Origin: Caedibacter sp052030685 | GTDB taxonomy: Bacteria > Pseudomonadota > Gammaproteobacteria > Francisellales > Francisellaceae | Reading direction: 5' to 3' | NCBI RefSeq assembly: GCF_052030685.1 | Contig: NZ_JBQAJM010000010.1 | Span: 14,791 to 78,790 of the forward strand | Length of the DNA stretch: 64,000 bases | Shown: positions 51,255-62,019 of the stretch, in pieces | Numbering within the stretch: the first letter of the stretch is position 1 | Layout of the letters: each line of letters opens with the position of its first letter | The notes under the pieces: generated by a model | The model's database searches: none | The model's input: only the letters and a program-made list of their open reading frames with translations | What the model was told of the DNA's origin: nothing | Program-made: the position numbers and the translations under genes

Positions 51255-54200
51255 ATGAAAAGAAGAATATTTATATTATGGTTAAGTTCAGTATTTGCTA
51301 CTTTTCTTATTGTTGCTTGTGTTGTTGGTTATGGTGTTTTAAGGCTTCTGCCTGCTTATCAAAGCTCGATTGAAGATGTGTTATCAAAGGTGACTGGCTC
51401 AAGTGTTTCTCTAAAAGTAGAGTATGCTGGTTGGCATGGCATCAATCCTGTGATTGAAGTCAGAGATGTCAAAGTTAAAGATAAAGGGTTTTCTCTTAAT
51501 ATTCCTAGAATGACGGTGCATATTAATGCATGGCAATCACTGGTGAGTTGGCGGTTTGTCACTAAAGAAGTCACTGTGGCAGCACCCAAACTTGTCTTTT
51601 ATTCCAGTGACAAAGGGTTCGATTATCGCATGTTACAATCCATATCAGTGGCGGAGATTGATGAAATTGGTGGCCGTTGGTCGAGTATCTTGGATTATCT
51701 ATTGCAACAAAATGATCTCGAGTTGCAGAATATGCAGGTTGATATTCTTAAGAATGATAAATCGTTAGCCGAGCTTATTGTTAATGCGAATTATCAGCAG
51801 AGAACTCTGGCAAAAGGTGTTTTACGTTTAACATTACAACCACAAAAGAAAGCTAATATGCAGCCTCAGCTTGGACAAATTGATATCGTTTCGGTTGTTG
51901 AGGAAAAAGAGCATAAATACCATTTTGATAGTACCTTAAATGACAAGCATAATGTCTTAGCAACTTTGATTGATGGCGTGACACAACAAGTGAAAATATC
52001 ACATTTAACTGATCATCAATTGACATTGTCTGTGGTCAGCTCAACCAAAGGGTTAGACTCAGTTATGATTATGGGTGAGTTATCCAAAGCCGAGTTTAAA
52101 ACCAGTCAGTTAGATGAATCAGTGTTTAGGAATATCGTATTTAATCTGCGATTATTCCGTTATCAAAATCGTTTTGTATTGGGTGCTAACCCCTTGTCCT
52201 TTGTAACGAATCATAAGCGATATACTCTCAGATCTGCACTTTTTTCATTAGATCAGCACCGCTTAGTGATGAATATTCCACGGCTAGACTTGGCAGATTT
52301 TTCGTCATTAGTGCAGATGGAAACGAGTGATTGGCGTAAAAATATTGCGCTCTCTGGTGTGCTAAGCGATGTGCGTTTTAGTTTTGATTTGCAGGATTTT
52401 AGTTTAAGTGGTATGCAATTAAAAGCGCACTTTAGTGATCTTGGTATTGCTAATAGCGATCATAATATTGACTTTAAAGGCTTAAGTGGTAACGTTTGGT
52501 GGCGTGAAAATCACGTGAAACTCACGCTTGACTCCTCGGATTTTAATATGGCGGAGAATCATATATTTAGTCGAGATTGGCCAGAGCTTGCCGTTAAAGG
52601 AAATATAGATATCATCAAAGAGCCTTCAAAAATCCGCTTTGTGGTTGATGATCTGGCATTAACGAATGCGAATATTCATTTTGTGAGTAAAGGTACGGTT
52701 GATCTGCCATTAGCTAACCCTAAAAACTTTAGCCTTGATCTTAAGGGTGAGTTAAGTGGCAAAAATCTAACAACTGAATATCAAGCCTTTTTACCACAGA
52801 AAGGGATCCCTAAGCCGTTGTATGATTGGTTAATGCAGTGTTTGTATGGCGCTAAAAAACTAGATGCAAGCTTTGCAATAAATGGCATTGCACGCAAAAT
52901 TCCATATCCCAAAAATGATGGTATATTTAAAATAGATGCAACGATTGAAGAGGGTAGTTTATCGCCTTATTTTGGTTTAGGTGTCGCACACCAAGTGATG
53001 GGGACTTTACACTTTGATAATGAGCTATTTACTGCCAAGGTTAATGGGGGGCTTTTAGCCGGTATTCCGATCAAAGATGTTGATTTGAAGATTGATAATA
53101 TTGCACCTGGTGTGCCAGCAACTTTTAATATTAATGCTGATGTTGCAACCAATAGCCAGCATGTATATACGTATTTAGCGCAAACGAAATATGGAAACTT
53201 GGCGCAACAAGTTAATCAATATGCGCGCTATCAAGGTGACATTAATGCCAAGCTTAATATTGATATTGCTTTGGGTGATCACACAAAAAAGGATCGTTTT
53301 GCAGGTAAAGTATTACTTAAACATGGTATGGTTGATATCAAGAAACCATTGTCTAAACAACTTTATGATGTAAATGCCGAAGTATTTTTCAATAATGAGA
53401 CGTTCACAATTCAAAATCTGCTAGGGTTTTGGGGTGTTAATACACCATTTAATGCCAAGGGTATGGTTGATTTCTCAGATCTTAAACACCCGAGCATTAA
53501 TCTTCAAGGGGGAGCGTCTATTGCATTTTTGCCTAGGTTTAGTGCTGAGCGATTAGATTATGATAGATATCATTTGATGCAAGGTGTATTGCCATTTGAC
53601 TTTGCCATTAAAGGCAATATCAATGAAGGTATTTTGCAAGTGAGTTCTAATTTACTGGGTTGGCAAAATAGCTTAGGTGAACCACTAACGAAAAAAAGTT
53701 TTGAATATACTCCGTTGTTATTAAAAAGTACATGGCAAAAGCATCAATCAGAAAACAAGGCAGTCTCATGGCATGTCAGTAGTAAATTGGATATCAAACA
53801 TCAGGATAAACTAAGCGCAAGTCTTAATGTCAGTGACAAAGGTGTTGTCTCAGATGTTGACTTATATGGGAAGCTATCAACCATGAGTAGCCAGTTAATA
53901 GTCAATGCAATGCAAAGCATCAGTAGTGCTAATATTTTAAATGTAGAGAATAAAGCGCAATGGCAACAGGTTTTGCACTTAGATGTGCCTATGATCGATA
54001 AAAACTTTAGTCAAACAGGATGTTTTGTGATTGCCAATTATAATGACTGTGTTTATCGACAGCTTAATCAGTTACTGCGCCCAAAAGTGATGCTCAGTAT
54101 TGATCGGTTAAACCTTTTTGGTAGTAATTATCGTAGTGTCACTTTGCAAACCAATAGCGTGCATAACTATACCAACTATATTGCGCGTGGAGAGTCTCAA

Positions 54201-55172
54201 AAATCATTGATCATAAGCGTACCTGATGCGTTAAGTGAGCCGATTGAAGTCAGTGCAGATAATCTGTTTTTTGCCTTACCACAGGATAGGGACAAACTTG
54301 AAAATGACAATGAACATAGCAAAAATAATAAAAATGACTTTATGACGATGTTTAACACGCTATTAACCTCAGATGTGTTGCGCAAAACACCCGATATGAA
54401 TGTGAAGCTAAACAATCTGCAAGTGGGTGGTTATTCGATTCCAAATTTTCTAATGGCAACAACGGTTAGAGGAGGAGTGTTATCTATTCCGGTATTATCC
54501 GCTTATGATCCAAATGCCAAGCTATTAGCGACAGCGAAGCTCTCCTCATACGATAGTTATGTGCATGCCAATGTCTTTTCATTAAATTGGGGTGATATGC
54601 TGCATAATTTTGGCTATGATGATTTCTTAAAAGGAGGGTCTGGCAATGTACAAGTACAATTAAGCTGGTCAGGTCTCATGCCAAACGTATCAACTATTTC
54701 AGGTAAAGCGACGGCTGATTTACTCAATGGCGTCATATTGTCGGTTGACTCAGGAATTGCTAAATATATTGGTTTATTAAGTCTGGATTCATATTTCAAA
54801 CGTTTATTTATGCCTTATGATGATTTTGAACATCGCGGTATGACTTTTAATAGTGTGGTTGGTGCTTATACACTAGATAATGGCTTGGCAAAAAGTAACC
54901 CATCAGTGATTATTGATACCCCTAGCTTTGCTTTGGTGGTGACAGGTGATGTTGATATAACCAATAAACAACTCAATCAGCGTATTAAATATCAGCCGCA
55001 TTTCTCAGGAACAACGGCGGCAGTTGCCGGCGCTATTGGCGGGCCAGTTGTTGCTTTTGCTACTTATTTAGGTACAAAACTTTTAGGAAATACCGTCTTT
55101 AAAAATATTGGCTTAGTAAGTTTTGATGTGACAGGTAGTTGGGATAAACCAAGCCTTAAGCAAGTTCAATAA
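51255..55172 (+). CDS. yhdP: YhdP-family AsmA-like envelope protein
   Basis: 1305-aa protein with an N-terminal membrane anchor (about 7-27) and a very long periplasmic beta-rich body. The gene order rng-yhdP, the length and the C-terminal AsmA-like segment (GNVQVQLSWSGLMPNVSTIS; SGTTAAVAGAIGGPVVAF) identify the YhdP (DUF3971) class. These large bridge-like proteins move phospholipid to the outer membrane. It starts 26 bp after rng and overlaps the convergent rsmE by 7 bp. Confidence 0.92.
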   Translation: MKRRIFILWLSSVFATFLIVACVVGYGVLRLLPAYQSSIEDVLSKVTGSSVSLKVEYAGWHGINPVIEVRDVKVKDKGFSLNIPRMTVHINAWQSLVSWRFVTKEVTVAAPKLVFYSSDKGFDYRMLQSISVAEIDEIGGRWSSILDYLLQQNDLELQNMQVDILKNDKSLAELIVNANYQQRTLAKGVLRLTLQPQKKANMQPQLGQIDIVSVVEEKEHKYHFDSTLNDKHNVLATLIDGVTQQVKISHLTDHQLTLSVVSSTKGLDSVMIMGELSKAEFKTSQLDESVFRNIVFNLRLFRYQNRFVLGANPLSFVTNHKRYTLRSALFSLDQHRLVMNIPRLDLADFSSLVQMETSDWRKNIALSGVLSDVRFSFDLQDFSLSGMQLKAHFSDLGIANSDHNIDFKGLSGNVWWRENHVKLTLDSSDFNMAENHIFSRDWPELAVKGNIDIIKEPSKIRFVVDDLALTNANIHFVSKGTVDLPLANPKNFSLDLKGELSGKNLTTEYQAFLPQKGIPKPLYDWLMQCLYGAKKLDASFAINGIARKIPYPKNDGIFKIDATIEEGSLSPYFGLGVAHQVMGTLHFDNELFTAKVNGGLLAGIPIKDVDLKIDNIAPGVPATFNINADVATNSQHVYTYLAQTKYGNLAQQVNQYARYQGDINAKLNIDIALGDHTKKDRFAGKVLLKHGMVDIKKPLSKQLYDVNAEVFFNNETFTIQNLLGFWGVNTPFNAKGMVDFSDLKHPSINLQGGASIAFLPRFSAERLDYDRYHLMQGVLPFDFAIKGNINEGILQVSSNLLGWQNSLGEPLTKKSFEYTPLLLKSTWQKHQSENKAVSWHVSSKLDIKHQDKLSASLNVSDKGVVSDVDLYGKLSTMSSQLIVNAMQSISSANILNVENKAQWQQVLHLDVPMIDKNFSQTGCFVIANYNDCVYRQLNQLLRPKVMLSIDRLNLFGSNYRSVTLQTNSVHNYTNYIARGESQKSLIISVPDALSEPIEVSADNLFFALPQDRDKLENDNEHSKNNKNDFMTMFNTLLTSDVLRKTPDMNVKLNNLQVGGYSIPNFLMATTVRGGVLSIPVLSAYDPNAKLLATAKLSSYDSYVHANVFSLNWGDMLHNFGYDDFLKGGSGNVQVQLSWSGLMPNVSTISGKATADLLNGVILSVDSGIAKYIGLLSLDSYFKRLFMPYDDFEHRGMTFNSVVGAYTLDNGLAKSNPSVIIDTPSFALVVTGDVDITNKQLNQRIKYQPHFSGTTAAVAGAIGGPVVAFATYLGTKLLGNTVFKNIGLVSFDVTGSWDKPSLKQVQ

Positions 55173-55903
55173 TCACCCCATAAAGCCTGTAATATAGCAA
55201 TAACTGCCAAGGGTGCAGTTTCTGTGCGCAGTATTCTTTTACCAAGTCGTATGCTGTGACAGCCTTTATTTAAGGCAAGCTTCTCTTCATCATTACTAAA
55301 ACCACCCTCAGGACCAATATAAATAGCAAAACGTTTGGCATTTGATTGCTGTTGATGGAGATGGGTAATGGTTTCATTGCTGTAAGGGGATAGGAACAAT
55401 TTAATATCCGCATCGATAGTTAGTGCATTAGATAAAGCTTGAGGCATATTAACTGTAGGCACAAATACACGAGCGGATTGCTCACTGGCACTTATGGCAA
55501 TCTTCTGCCAATGATCGAGTTTATGCGCTATCCGATCTTGATTGAGCTTATAATCAACGCGTTCGCTCAGCATTGGTGTGAGTTCATTGACGCCAAGTTC
55601 AGTGGCTTTTTGAATGACAGTTTCTAACTTATCTCCCTTAGACAATGCCTGAAAAAGATGGATATGGATTGGCGATTCATTATGCTTTTCAGTTTTAGAT
55701 AATATCTGAAGTGTCACTTTTTTAGGGTCTGCATGACTGATTTCAGTAAGGTATTCATTGCCATCAATATTATTAAATAAAGTAACTTGATGACCCTGTT
55801 TATGTCTTAATACACGAATAAGATAATGACTTGTTTCAGCAGAAAGGGTGATCGTTGCGGATTGTGCAGAAACCTCAGGATAAAATACACGAGAAACTCT
55901 CAT
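55166..55903 (-). CDS. rsmE: 16S rRNA (uracil1498-N3)-methyltransferase
   Basis: SPOUT methyltransferase that methylates U1498 in the decoding centre. The 245-aa protein has a PUA-like N-terminal domain and the SAM-binding knot YIGPEGGFSNDEE, LGKRILRTETAPLAVI. Its last codons overlap the yhdP end. Confidence 0.96.
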   Translation of the reverse strand: MRVSRVFYPEVSAQSATITLSAETSHYLIRVLRHKQGHQVTLFNNIDGNEYLTEISHADPKKVTLQILSKTEKHNESPIHIHLFQALSKGDKLETVIQKATELGVNELTPMLSERVDYKLNQDRIAHKLDHWQKIAISASEQSARVFVPTVNMPQALSNALTIDADIKLFLSPYSNETITHLHQQQSNAKRFAIYIGPEGGFSNDEEKLALNKGCHSIRLGKRILRTETAPLAVIAILQALWGDY

Positions 55904-55921
55904 ATAATAACTCGCTTATGT

Positions 55922-57136
55922 TTAGGCGGAAAAATGAATCGCAATAATAGCAATACCGGCAATAAATGAGATAAGCCACAATAGCGAAAACTGACTGATT
56001 TTATAATGAAAAACATGCCCTGATTTATTGAGCTTATAAGCGATAACAGCAGGCATCATGAGGAGCAAAACAGCAATACACACACCAACATAGCCAATGG
56101 CACTAATAAACAGATTAGGGTCAAGCAAATTAACTAATAGTGGAATAATAAAGGTGAGAATAATTGCGATAAGGATCTTAAATTGAGCAGGTAGGCGGTT
56201 TAAGCGATAACTATCAACATTAAAGTGATAAAGTGCCAAGCTGACACCTAAGTATGATGTCATCACTGAGATATCGGTAAAGACGTTCATGCTGATATTG
56301 GCAGTTGTTGTTGTGATTTTTTCTTTTAGTGCATGCAGAATATTACCAACATTAGCCTGATCAACACTCGTGTGATCAAAAATAGAACTCATGAAACTGA
56401 TTGGTCCATGCAAAGGTAATACACCAAGTACTGCGATGAGCCATAAGAAATAAAGTATTAGCGGGATTATGCTGCCGATAAAGATCACGCGAAATAATGC
56501 TTTAGCATCTTGATTAAGATACTCACTTAAGGTTGGTACAATAATATGTGATGTAAAAGAAGTGATAATAACTGGAATGGCAATTAATAATGTAGGCGCT
56601 AAATCAACGGGTGATACTGCAAGATTGCTAAAGTCAACGAAGTTCAAGAAAATCAAACAAACGAGCACCAGAAATACAAGCTTCGCTGAGAGGAGCATGC
56701 GATTGATAACATCAACTGCAGAAGTCCCAACAACGACGATTGCACCAAAAACAACGACAAATATTAACGACCAAGCACTTGAGGAAATGCTAGGTAGTAA
56801 TGAATTAAAAGCAGAAGCAGCACCTGAGATGTAAGCGACACTAATGCAGTACATTAAAAGTAGAAATGAAATCCAAGTGATGATAACACCTGGTAGACCT
56901 AATGTGCGCTTAGCAATAGAGGCGAAGCTTGCACCCTTTGGCATTGATAGTGAGATGTCAGCAATTAACAGTGCGGTATAGGTCATAATGCACCAGGCAA
57001 CAAGCATCACTATGCTACTGATAAAAAAGCCAAGCTTGGCGGTGATTATAGGGAGTGCTAAAATGCCAGCGCCGATCTCAGTGCCGGTGACAATCATCAT
57101 ACAGCCAAGCTGCTTTGCAAATGCATTATTTGCCAT
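55922..57136 (-). CDS. aromatic amino-acid permease (HAAAP family, Mtr/TyrP type)
   Basis: 404-aa transporter with about 11 helices. It starts with FAKQLGCMMIVTGTEIGAGILALPI, the hallmark of the hydroxy/aromatic amino-acid permease family (tryptophan, tyrosine). SMPKGASFASIAKRTLG is the loop after helix 2. Substrate choice between Trp and Tyr is not decided. It lies 18 bp upstream of rsmE on the same strand. Confidence 0.9.
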   Translation of the reverse strand: MANNAFAKQLGCMMIVTGTEIGAGILALPIITAKLGFFISSIVMLVAWCIMTYTALLIADISLSMPKGASFASIAKRTLGLPGVIITWISFLLLMYCISVAYISGAASAFNSLLPSISSSAWSLIFVVVFGAIVVVGTSAVDVINRMLLSAKLVFLVLVCLIFLNFVDFSNLAVSPVDLAPTLLIAIPVIITSFTSHIIVPTLSEYLNQDAKALFRVIFIGSIIPLILYFLWLIAVLGVLPLHGPISFMSSIFDHTSVDQANVGNILHALKEKITTTTANISMNVFTDISVMTSYLGVSLALYHFNVDSYRLNRLPAQFKILIAIILTFIIPLLVNLLDPNLFISAIGYVGVCIAVLLLMMPAVIAYKLNKSGHVFHYKISQFSLLWLISFIAGIAIIAIHFSA

Positions 57137-57259
57137 GTAAGAATTTCCAGAAATTGATATTTTTGCTTATTGGAATGCTACAGTACCTGATTTTCCTGCT
57201 GCATAAAAGCGAAAATATTAGGTAATTTATTTTTGAAATTTATCAAATGTAGATAGTCT

Positions 57260-58660
57260 TTAGAATAACTTACCACCTTTGCCGCCAGGAGGCATCATGC
57301 CTTGCATATTTTTCATTTGCTTCATCTGGCGCATGGTTCCCATCATTTTACCCATGCCGCCTTTACCACTGATTTTCTTCATCATCTTTTGCATTTGTGT
57401 AAACTGTTTTAATAGGCGATTAATATCTTGCACTTGTGTGCCAGAGCCTTTAGCAATACGCAGTTTACGTGATGATTTGATGAATTCAGGTTTATGGCGC
57501 TCAAAAGGGGTCATTGAATTAATAATGGCCTCCATTTGTACAAACATCTTATCATTGACTTTATCCTGAAGATTAGCCGACATGTTACCCATGCCTGGTA
57601 GTTTATCCAGCATTGAGCCAACACCACCCATTTTCTTCATTTGTTGCAACTGACTTTTGAAATCTTCTAAGGTGAATGATTTACCTTTTTTAAGTTTGGT
57701 TGTAAGTGCTTTAGCTTCCTTTTGATCGACTTTATGCTCAACTTCTTCGATTAAAGAAAGCACGTCACCCATACCTAAAATACGTGAAGCGATACGATCA
57801 GGATGAAAAGGCTCTAAGGCATCGGCTTTTTCACCCATCCCGATAAATTTAATCGGTTTGCCGGTGATTTCACGAATAGAAAGGGCGGCTCCTCCTCGGG
57901 CATCACCATCGGCTTTAGTCAGCACAACACCGGTTAATGGCAAAGCATCATTAAATGCCTTGGCTGTATTTGCCGCATCTTGACCGGTCATGCTATCAAC
58001 GACAAAGAGCGTCTCGGTTGGCTTCATCGCATGATGTAATGCTTTAACCTCATCCATCATTTGGCTGTCAATATGCAGACGCCCAGCGGTATCGAGTATT
58101 AAAACATCGCATACTTGTTGCTTGGCAAGTTGCAATGCACGCTCGGCAATATCAATCGGCTTTTCATCAGCTGATGATGGGCAAAAGCTAATATCTAAAG
58201 ACTCGGCTAAGGTTTGTAGCTGTTTGATCGCTGCTGGTCGGTAAACATCAGCACTAACGACCATGACTTTTTTGTTTTGACGTTCTTTTAAAAATTTTGC
58301 AAGTTTCGCAGTGGTCGTTGTTTTACCGGAGCCTTGTAAACCTGCCATTAAGATAACAACAGGTGGTTGAGCACCTAAGTTAAGTGTCTCATTTTTTTCA
58401 CCTAATGTGCGTTCCAGCTCTTTCTGAACCATTGCAATAAAGGTCTGACCAGGTGTGAGACTTGTACGAATCTTTTCACCCAAAGCTTCTTCTTGAATGC
58501 GACTGATAAACTCTTTAACGACTGGTAGGGCGACATCAGCCTCAAGTAACGCCATACGCACATCGCGTAAGGCACTTTTAATGTTGTCTTCGGTTAAGCG
58601 ACCTTGACCTTTGAGTTTGTCAAGTGAACCGCCTAAGCGTTCGGATAAACTTTTAAACAT
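57260..58660 (-). CDS. ffh: signal recognition particle protein Ffh
   Basis: GTPase that binds signal sequences and 4.5S RNA and targets ribosomes to FtsY. The 466-aa protein has the N domain, the G domain with GLQGSGKTTTTAKLA, DTAGRL and TKADGDARGG, and the methionine-rich M domain ending GGMGKMMGTMRQMKQMKN. No 4.5S RNA gene was found nearby. Confidence 0.98.
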   Translation of the reverse strand: MFKSLSERLGGSLDKLKGQGRLTEDNIKSALRDVRMALLEADVALPVVKEFISRIQEEALGEKIRTSLTPGQTFIAMVQKELERTLGEKNETLNLGAQPPVVILMAGLQGSGKTTTTAKLAKFLKERQNKKVMVVSADVYRPAAIKQLQTLAESLDISFCPSSADEKPIDIAERALQLAKQQVCDVLILDTAGRLHIDSQMMDEVKALHHAMKPTETLFVVDSMTGQDAANTAKAFNDALPLTGVVLTKADGDARGGAALSIREITGKPIKFIGMGEKADALEPFHPDRIASRILGMGDVLSLIEEVEHKVDQKEAKALTTKLKKGKSFTLEDFKSQLQQMKKMGGVGSMLDKLPGMGNMSANLQDKVNDKMFVQMEAIINSMTPFERHKPEFIKSSRKLRIAKGSGTQVQDINRLLKQFTQMQKMMKKISGKGGMGKMMGTMRQMKQMKNMQGMMPPGGKGGKLF

Positions 58661-58683
58661 ATGTTTTACCTGTTTATTGTGCT

Positions 58684-59256
58684 TTACGCATCTTTTTGTA
58701 ATTCATGTTGATCAATGAGCCTCATGGCAGCAATATTGCCAAAATTGGCTGCCTTATTAAGCCAGATAAATGCTTGATGCAGGTCGGTTTTTGTATAATA
58801 CGGTTGATCTTTGCCAATATATGATCGACCTAATAAGTACATCGCCTCAGTATTACCTAGTTTAGCGGAGTCAATAAGATAAGTGTGCGCTTTTTCAGGT
58901 TGATTTTTAGAATTGTAAATCAGTGCTAAAGCACGATAGGCATTGGCGCGATAATCGCGAGGTTGTGCTAGGTTCCTCTTATCAAGGAACTTATCAAAAT
59001 ACTTGATCGCTGTATCATAATTAGGTTTAACGGCAATCCCGTAGGTGTAATAAGTCCCTAGAAAGTAGGGAGAAGTTGGGCAACCGTTATTATAGAGCTT
59101 GGTAAATGCTGGCACAGATTGGCTATATTCACCATGCTTAAACAATGCATATGCGTCATTGTATTCTTTAGAGATACAAGCATTTGCCGTTTGGATGCTC
59201 AAACTTGCCAATAAAATACTGCCAACAAAAAGTAGGTTACGTTTATAGTGAGTCAT
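58684..59256 (-). CDS. exported Sel1/TPR-repeat protein
   Basis: 190-aa protein with an N-terminal signal peptide (LLFVGSILLASLSIQTANA), then repeated helical pairs: SPYFLGTYYTYGIAVKPNYDTA, ANAYRALALIYNSKNQP, AMYLLGRSYIGKDQ. The LG..Y.xG spacing is Sel1-like. Two Cys (positions 28 and 59) could form a disulfide. The partner is unknown. A ribosome site AAGGATG lies before the ATG. Co-directional with rne 58 bp upstream. Confidence 0.82.
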   Translation of the reverse strand: MTHYKRNLLFVGSILLASLSIQTANACISKEYNDAYALFKHGEYSQSVPAFTKLYNNGCPTSPYFLGTYYTYGIAVKPNYDTAIKYFDKFLDKRNLAQPRDYRANAYRALALIYNSKNQPEKAHTYLIDSAKLGNTEAMYLLGRSYIGKDQPYYTKTDLHQAFIWLNKAANFGNIAAMRLIDQHELQKDA

Positions 59257-59280
59257 AATCCATCCTTATATTTTAAAATG

Positions 59281-59305
59281 GTCACCCTCTTGAAAAGGTG
59301 GTGAC
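59281..59305 (-). terminator. hairpin after rne
   Basis: Minus strand GTCACC..GGTGAC stem with a 13-base loop, followed by CATTTT. It lies in the short gap between rne and the Sel1-like gene and may attenuate read-through. The T-run is poor. Confidence 0.35.
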
Positions 59306-59313
59306 GGTTTTAC

Positions 59314-62019
59314 TTAGACTTTAGTGATATAGCCTTGAGAGCTAACATCAACGGCAGGGGAGTATTCCATGTGTGCAGGTTTACGTGTTGATTTGCGTGC
59401 GCGTGGTTTTTTTTCCTGCTTGCTGTTGTCGCCAGTATCGCTTGTAGCCGCTGCTTCAACTTCGTTATCATCAGCAGTGCTATCATCACTTTGCAGTGTG
59501 GTCTCACCGATAATGATTCCAATATCTTCAGCATCAGCTATCGACTCTTCGGCTTCTTTAGCTTGTTTGGCAAGCTCTTTTTGCTTAAGCTTTTCTTCCT
59601 TGGCAATCTCAGCAGTTAATGCTTGCGTGTCAATTACTTCAAAGTTTAAGTATTTCACTTTGCGGGTTTGTGAAGCATGTGTTTCAACCTGAACAGCTTG
59701 ATCACTGGTAAGTGTCGTAACCTCAGCTAAAACTTCTTTCACCATCACTGAAATCTTTTCTTCTGGTGTGGTTGAAATTGTCTTCATGATCGCTTTTTCT
59801 TTTGCCGCTTTTTGTGCTTCAGGTGAATCCTTCTTCAATGCAGCAATATCAACCATCTCTTCGCTTTGATGAACTTGTAGGCGTTGGTTGTTGCGATTAT
59901 TGCTACGGTTGCCTTTATTACCTCTGTCGCGATCATTTCTATCATTTCTATCATTACGGTTGTTACGGTCATTACGATCATTTTTATTGCCGCGATCATT
60001 GCGATTGTCGCTATTCTGACGTGCGTCAGTAGATTTGTTGTGATGATCATTGCGTTCATCACTTTTTTGCTGATGACGTGGCTTATTCTCATTTTGATTT
60101 CTATTGTTGTTGCGACTATCACGACGGTTGCTATCACGGTCATTATTGCGCCCGTCACGAGATTGAGATTTGCCACGATGATCACTACGCTCATTGTTTT
60201 TATTATCAGGTCTATTGTGTTGGCCTTTCTTTGGTTGCGTAGATTTGTGCGATTGCTTTTGATCGCGTGTATTACGCTCACTACTATCTTCTTTATCGCT
60301 GAAGAAAAAAGCGCTTAGCTTTGCCCAGAAACCTTTTGTTTCAGCCTTGCTATGCTTAGCTTCTTTATGGGTTTCTTTAGTAGCTTGAGGCTTGTTTTCA
60401 GATTTTTTGTTGTCATTATTGCCAGATGTCTGATTATAATCAGCAGATTTTAACGCTGGCTGCTTTGATTTATCTTTTTTTGGTGTTTTATAAAGCTCAA
60501 CATCTTTCTTATCTTCAATCAAATCGTAGCTTGGACGACTTGCCGTATAAGCATCACCCCAGATACGTTGTACGCTAAAATGAGGGGATTGTAAGTTAGC
60601 ATTAGGAATTAAAGTGACCTTAGTGCTTGTGCCTTCCTCAATCTGCGCCAATTCATCGCGCTTCTCATTGAGTAAGAATGTTGCAACATCGATTGGTAGT
60701 TGCACGCGTAATTCATTGGTTTTATCACGCACTGCCTCAGCATGAACATTGCGTAAAATGGATAATGCTAATGATGGGATCGAGCGAATAAAACCGTGTC
60801 CTGCGCAACGTGGGCATGAGTGCATGACTGACTCACCAAGAGATGCTTGTAAACGCTGACGTGAGATTTCCACTAAGCCAAACTTAGAGATGCGAGTCAT
60901 CTGGATGCGTGCGCGATCATGGAATAAAGCGTCGACAAGCTTTTGCTCAACGGTTTTTTGATTGGGGAAAAATGCCATATCAATAAAGTCAACAACGATT
61001 AAACCACCAAGATCACGTAAACGTAATTGTCGTGCGATTTCCTCAGCTGCTTCCAAATTTGTCGCAAAAGCCGTCTCTTCGATGTTGTCACCTTTGGTTG
61101 AGCGCGCCGAGTTAATGTCAATCGCAGTCAACGCTTCCGTAGTATCAATCACAATTGAGCCACCTGATGGCAATTGCACTTCACGTTTAAAAGCGCTTTC
61201 AATTTGCTTTTCAATTTGGAAAGCGTTAAATAATGGCAAATCTTTTTTATAAAGTTGTAAACGCTCAACAAAGCCAGGGCGTAGCATGCTTAATTGGCGC
61301 TTAAGGTCTTCGTAAGACTCTTGATCATCGATAATAATTTCTTTGATATCTTCCTTTAAATGATCACGAATAGCGCGAATGGTAATGTCACTTTCTTTAT
61401 GGATTAAAAAAGGCGCTTTACGCTGATATGAAACACGTTTAATCGCATCCCAAAGTGTTGTTAAAGTGTCAAGATCTGCTTGGATTTCATCAGCTGAACG
61501 ATCAACACCTGCCGTACGGATAATAACGCCCATATTGGCAGGGATTGTTAGGGAGTCAAAAAGTGCTTTAAGTTTTTGACGCTCATCACCTTCGATGCGG
61601 CGAGAAATGCCTCCTGCACTTGGGTTGTTTGGCATCAGTACCATATAGCAGCCGGCAAGTGTGATGAATGTTGTTAAGGCGGCACCTTTGGATCCACGCT
61701 CTTCTTTGGCAATTTGCACAATCAATTCTTGACCGACATCAAGCAATTCGTTTAGCGGTGAGTCTTGGTCTTTGGCAGTTTTCTTGAAGTATTCAGGTGA
61801 GATTTCTTTAAATGGCAAAAAACCATTCTTATCTTCACCATAATTAACGAAAACAGCATTCAAACTTGGTTCAATGCGTGAAATTTTTGCTTTGTAGATA
61901 TTGGCTTTTTTCTGTTCTCTGTCAACATTCTCGATGTCTAAATCCATCAATTGAACGTTGTCGACGATTGCAATACGCGTTTCTTCTGCTTGACGCGCAT
62001 TGATTAACATTTTTTTCAT
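59314..62019 (-). CDS. rne: ribonuclease E
   Basis: Essential endoribonuclease and degradosome scaffold. The 901-aa protein has an S1-containing catalytic half (MLINARQAEETRIAIVDN; TAIDINSARSTKG; LIVVDFIDM) and the zinc-link CPRCAGHG. The C-terminal half (about 490-901) is disordered: basic and Asn/Asp/Arg-rich repeats (NDRNDRNNRNDR), a WAKLSAFFF amphipathic segment like the membrane anchor, and a final SSQGYITKV. An RNase E/G pair in one 12-kb stretch is notable. The 730-bp region upstream of the start is discussed separately. Confidence 0.96.
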   Translation of the reverse strand: MKKMLINARQAEETRIAIVDNVQLMDLDIENVDREQKKANIYKAKISRIEPSLNAVFVNYGEDKNGFLPFKEISPEYFKKTAKDQDSPLNELLDVGQELIVQIAKEERGSKGAALTTFITLAGCYMVLMPNNPSAGGISRRIEGDERQKLKALFDSLTIPANMGVIIRTAGVDRSADEIQADLDTLTTLWDAIKRVSYQRKAPFLIHKESDITIRAIRDHLKEDIKEIIIDDQESYEDLKRQLSMLRPGFVERLQLYKKDLPLFNAFQIEKQIESAFKREVQLPSGGSIVIDTTEALTAIDINSARSTKGDNIEETAFATNLEAAEEIARQLRLRDLGGLIVVDFIDMAFFPNQKTVEQKLVDALFHDRARIQMTRISKFGLVEISRQRLQASLGESVMHSCPRCAGHGFIRSIPSLALSILRNVHAEAVRDKTNELRVQLPIDVATFLLNEKRDELAQIEEGTSTKVTLIPNANLQSPHFSVQRIWGDAYTASRPSYDLIEDKKDVELYKTPKKDKSKQPALKSADYNQTSGNNDNKKSENKPQATKETHKEAKHSKAETKGFWAKLSAFFFSDKEDSSERNTRDQKQSHKSTQPKKGQHNRPDNKNNERSDHRGKSQSRDGRNNDRDSNRRDSRNNNRNQNENKPRHQQKSDERNDHHNKSTDARQNSDNRNDRGNKNDRNDRNNRNDRNDRNDRDRGNKGNRSNNRNNQRLQVHQSEEMVDIAALKKDSPEAQKAAKEKAIMKTISTTPEEKISVMVKEVLAEVTTLTSDQAVQVETHASQTRKVKYLNFEVIDTQALTAEIAKEEKLKQKELAKQAKEAEESIADAEDIGIIIGETTLQSDDSTADDNEVEAAATSDTGDNSKQEKKPRARKSTRKPAHMEYSPAVDVSSQGYITKV

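Noticed and set aside
59884..60318. Hydrophobic Ile/Val/Thr-rich frame opposite RNase E
   Set aside because: It is the reverse reading of the Asn/Asp/Arg repeat codons, which gives Ile/Val/Thr automatically.
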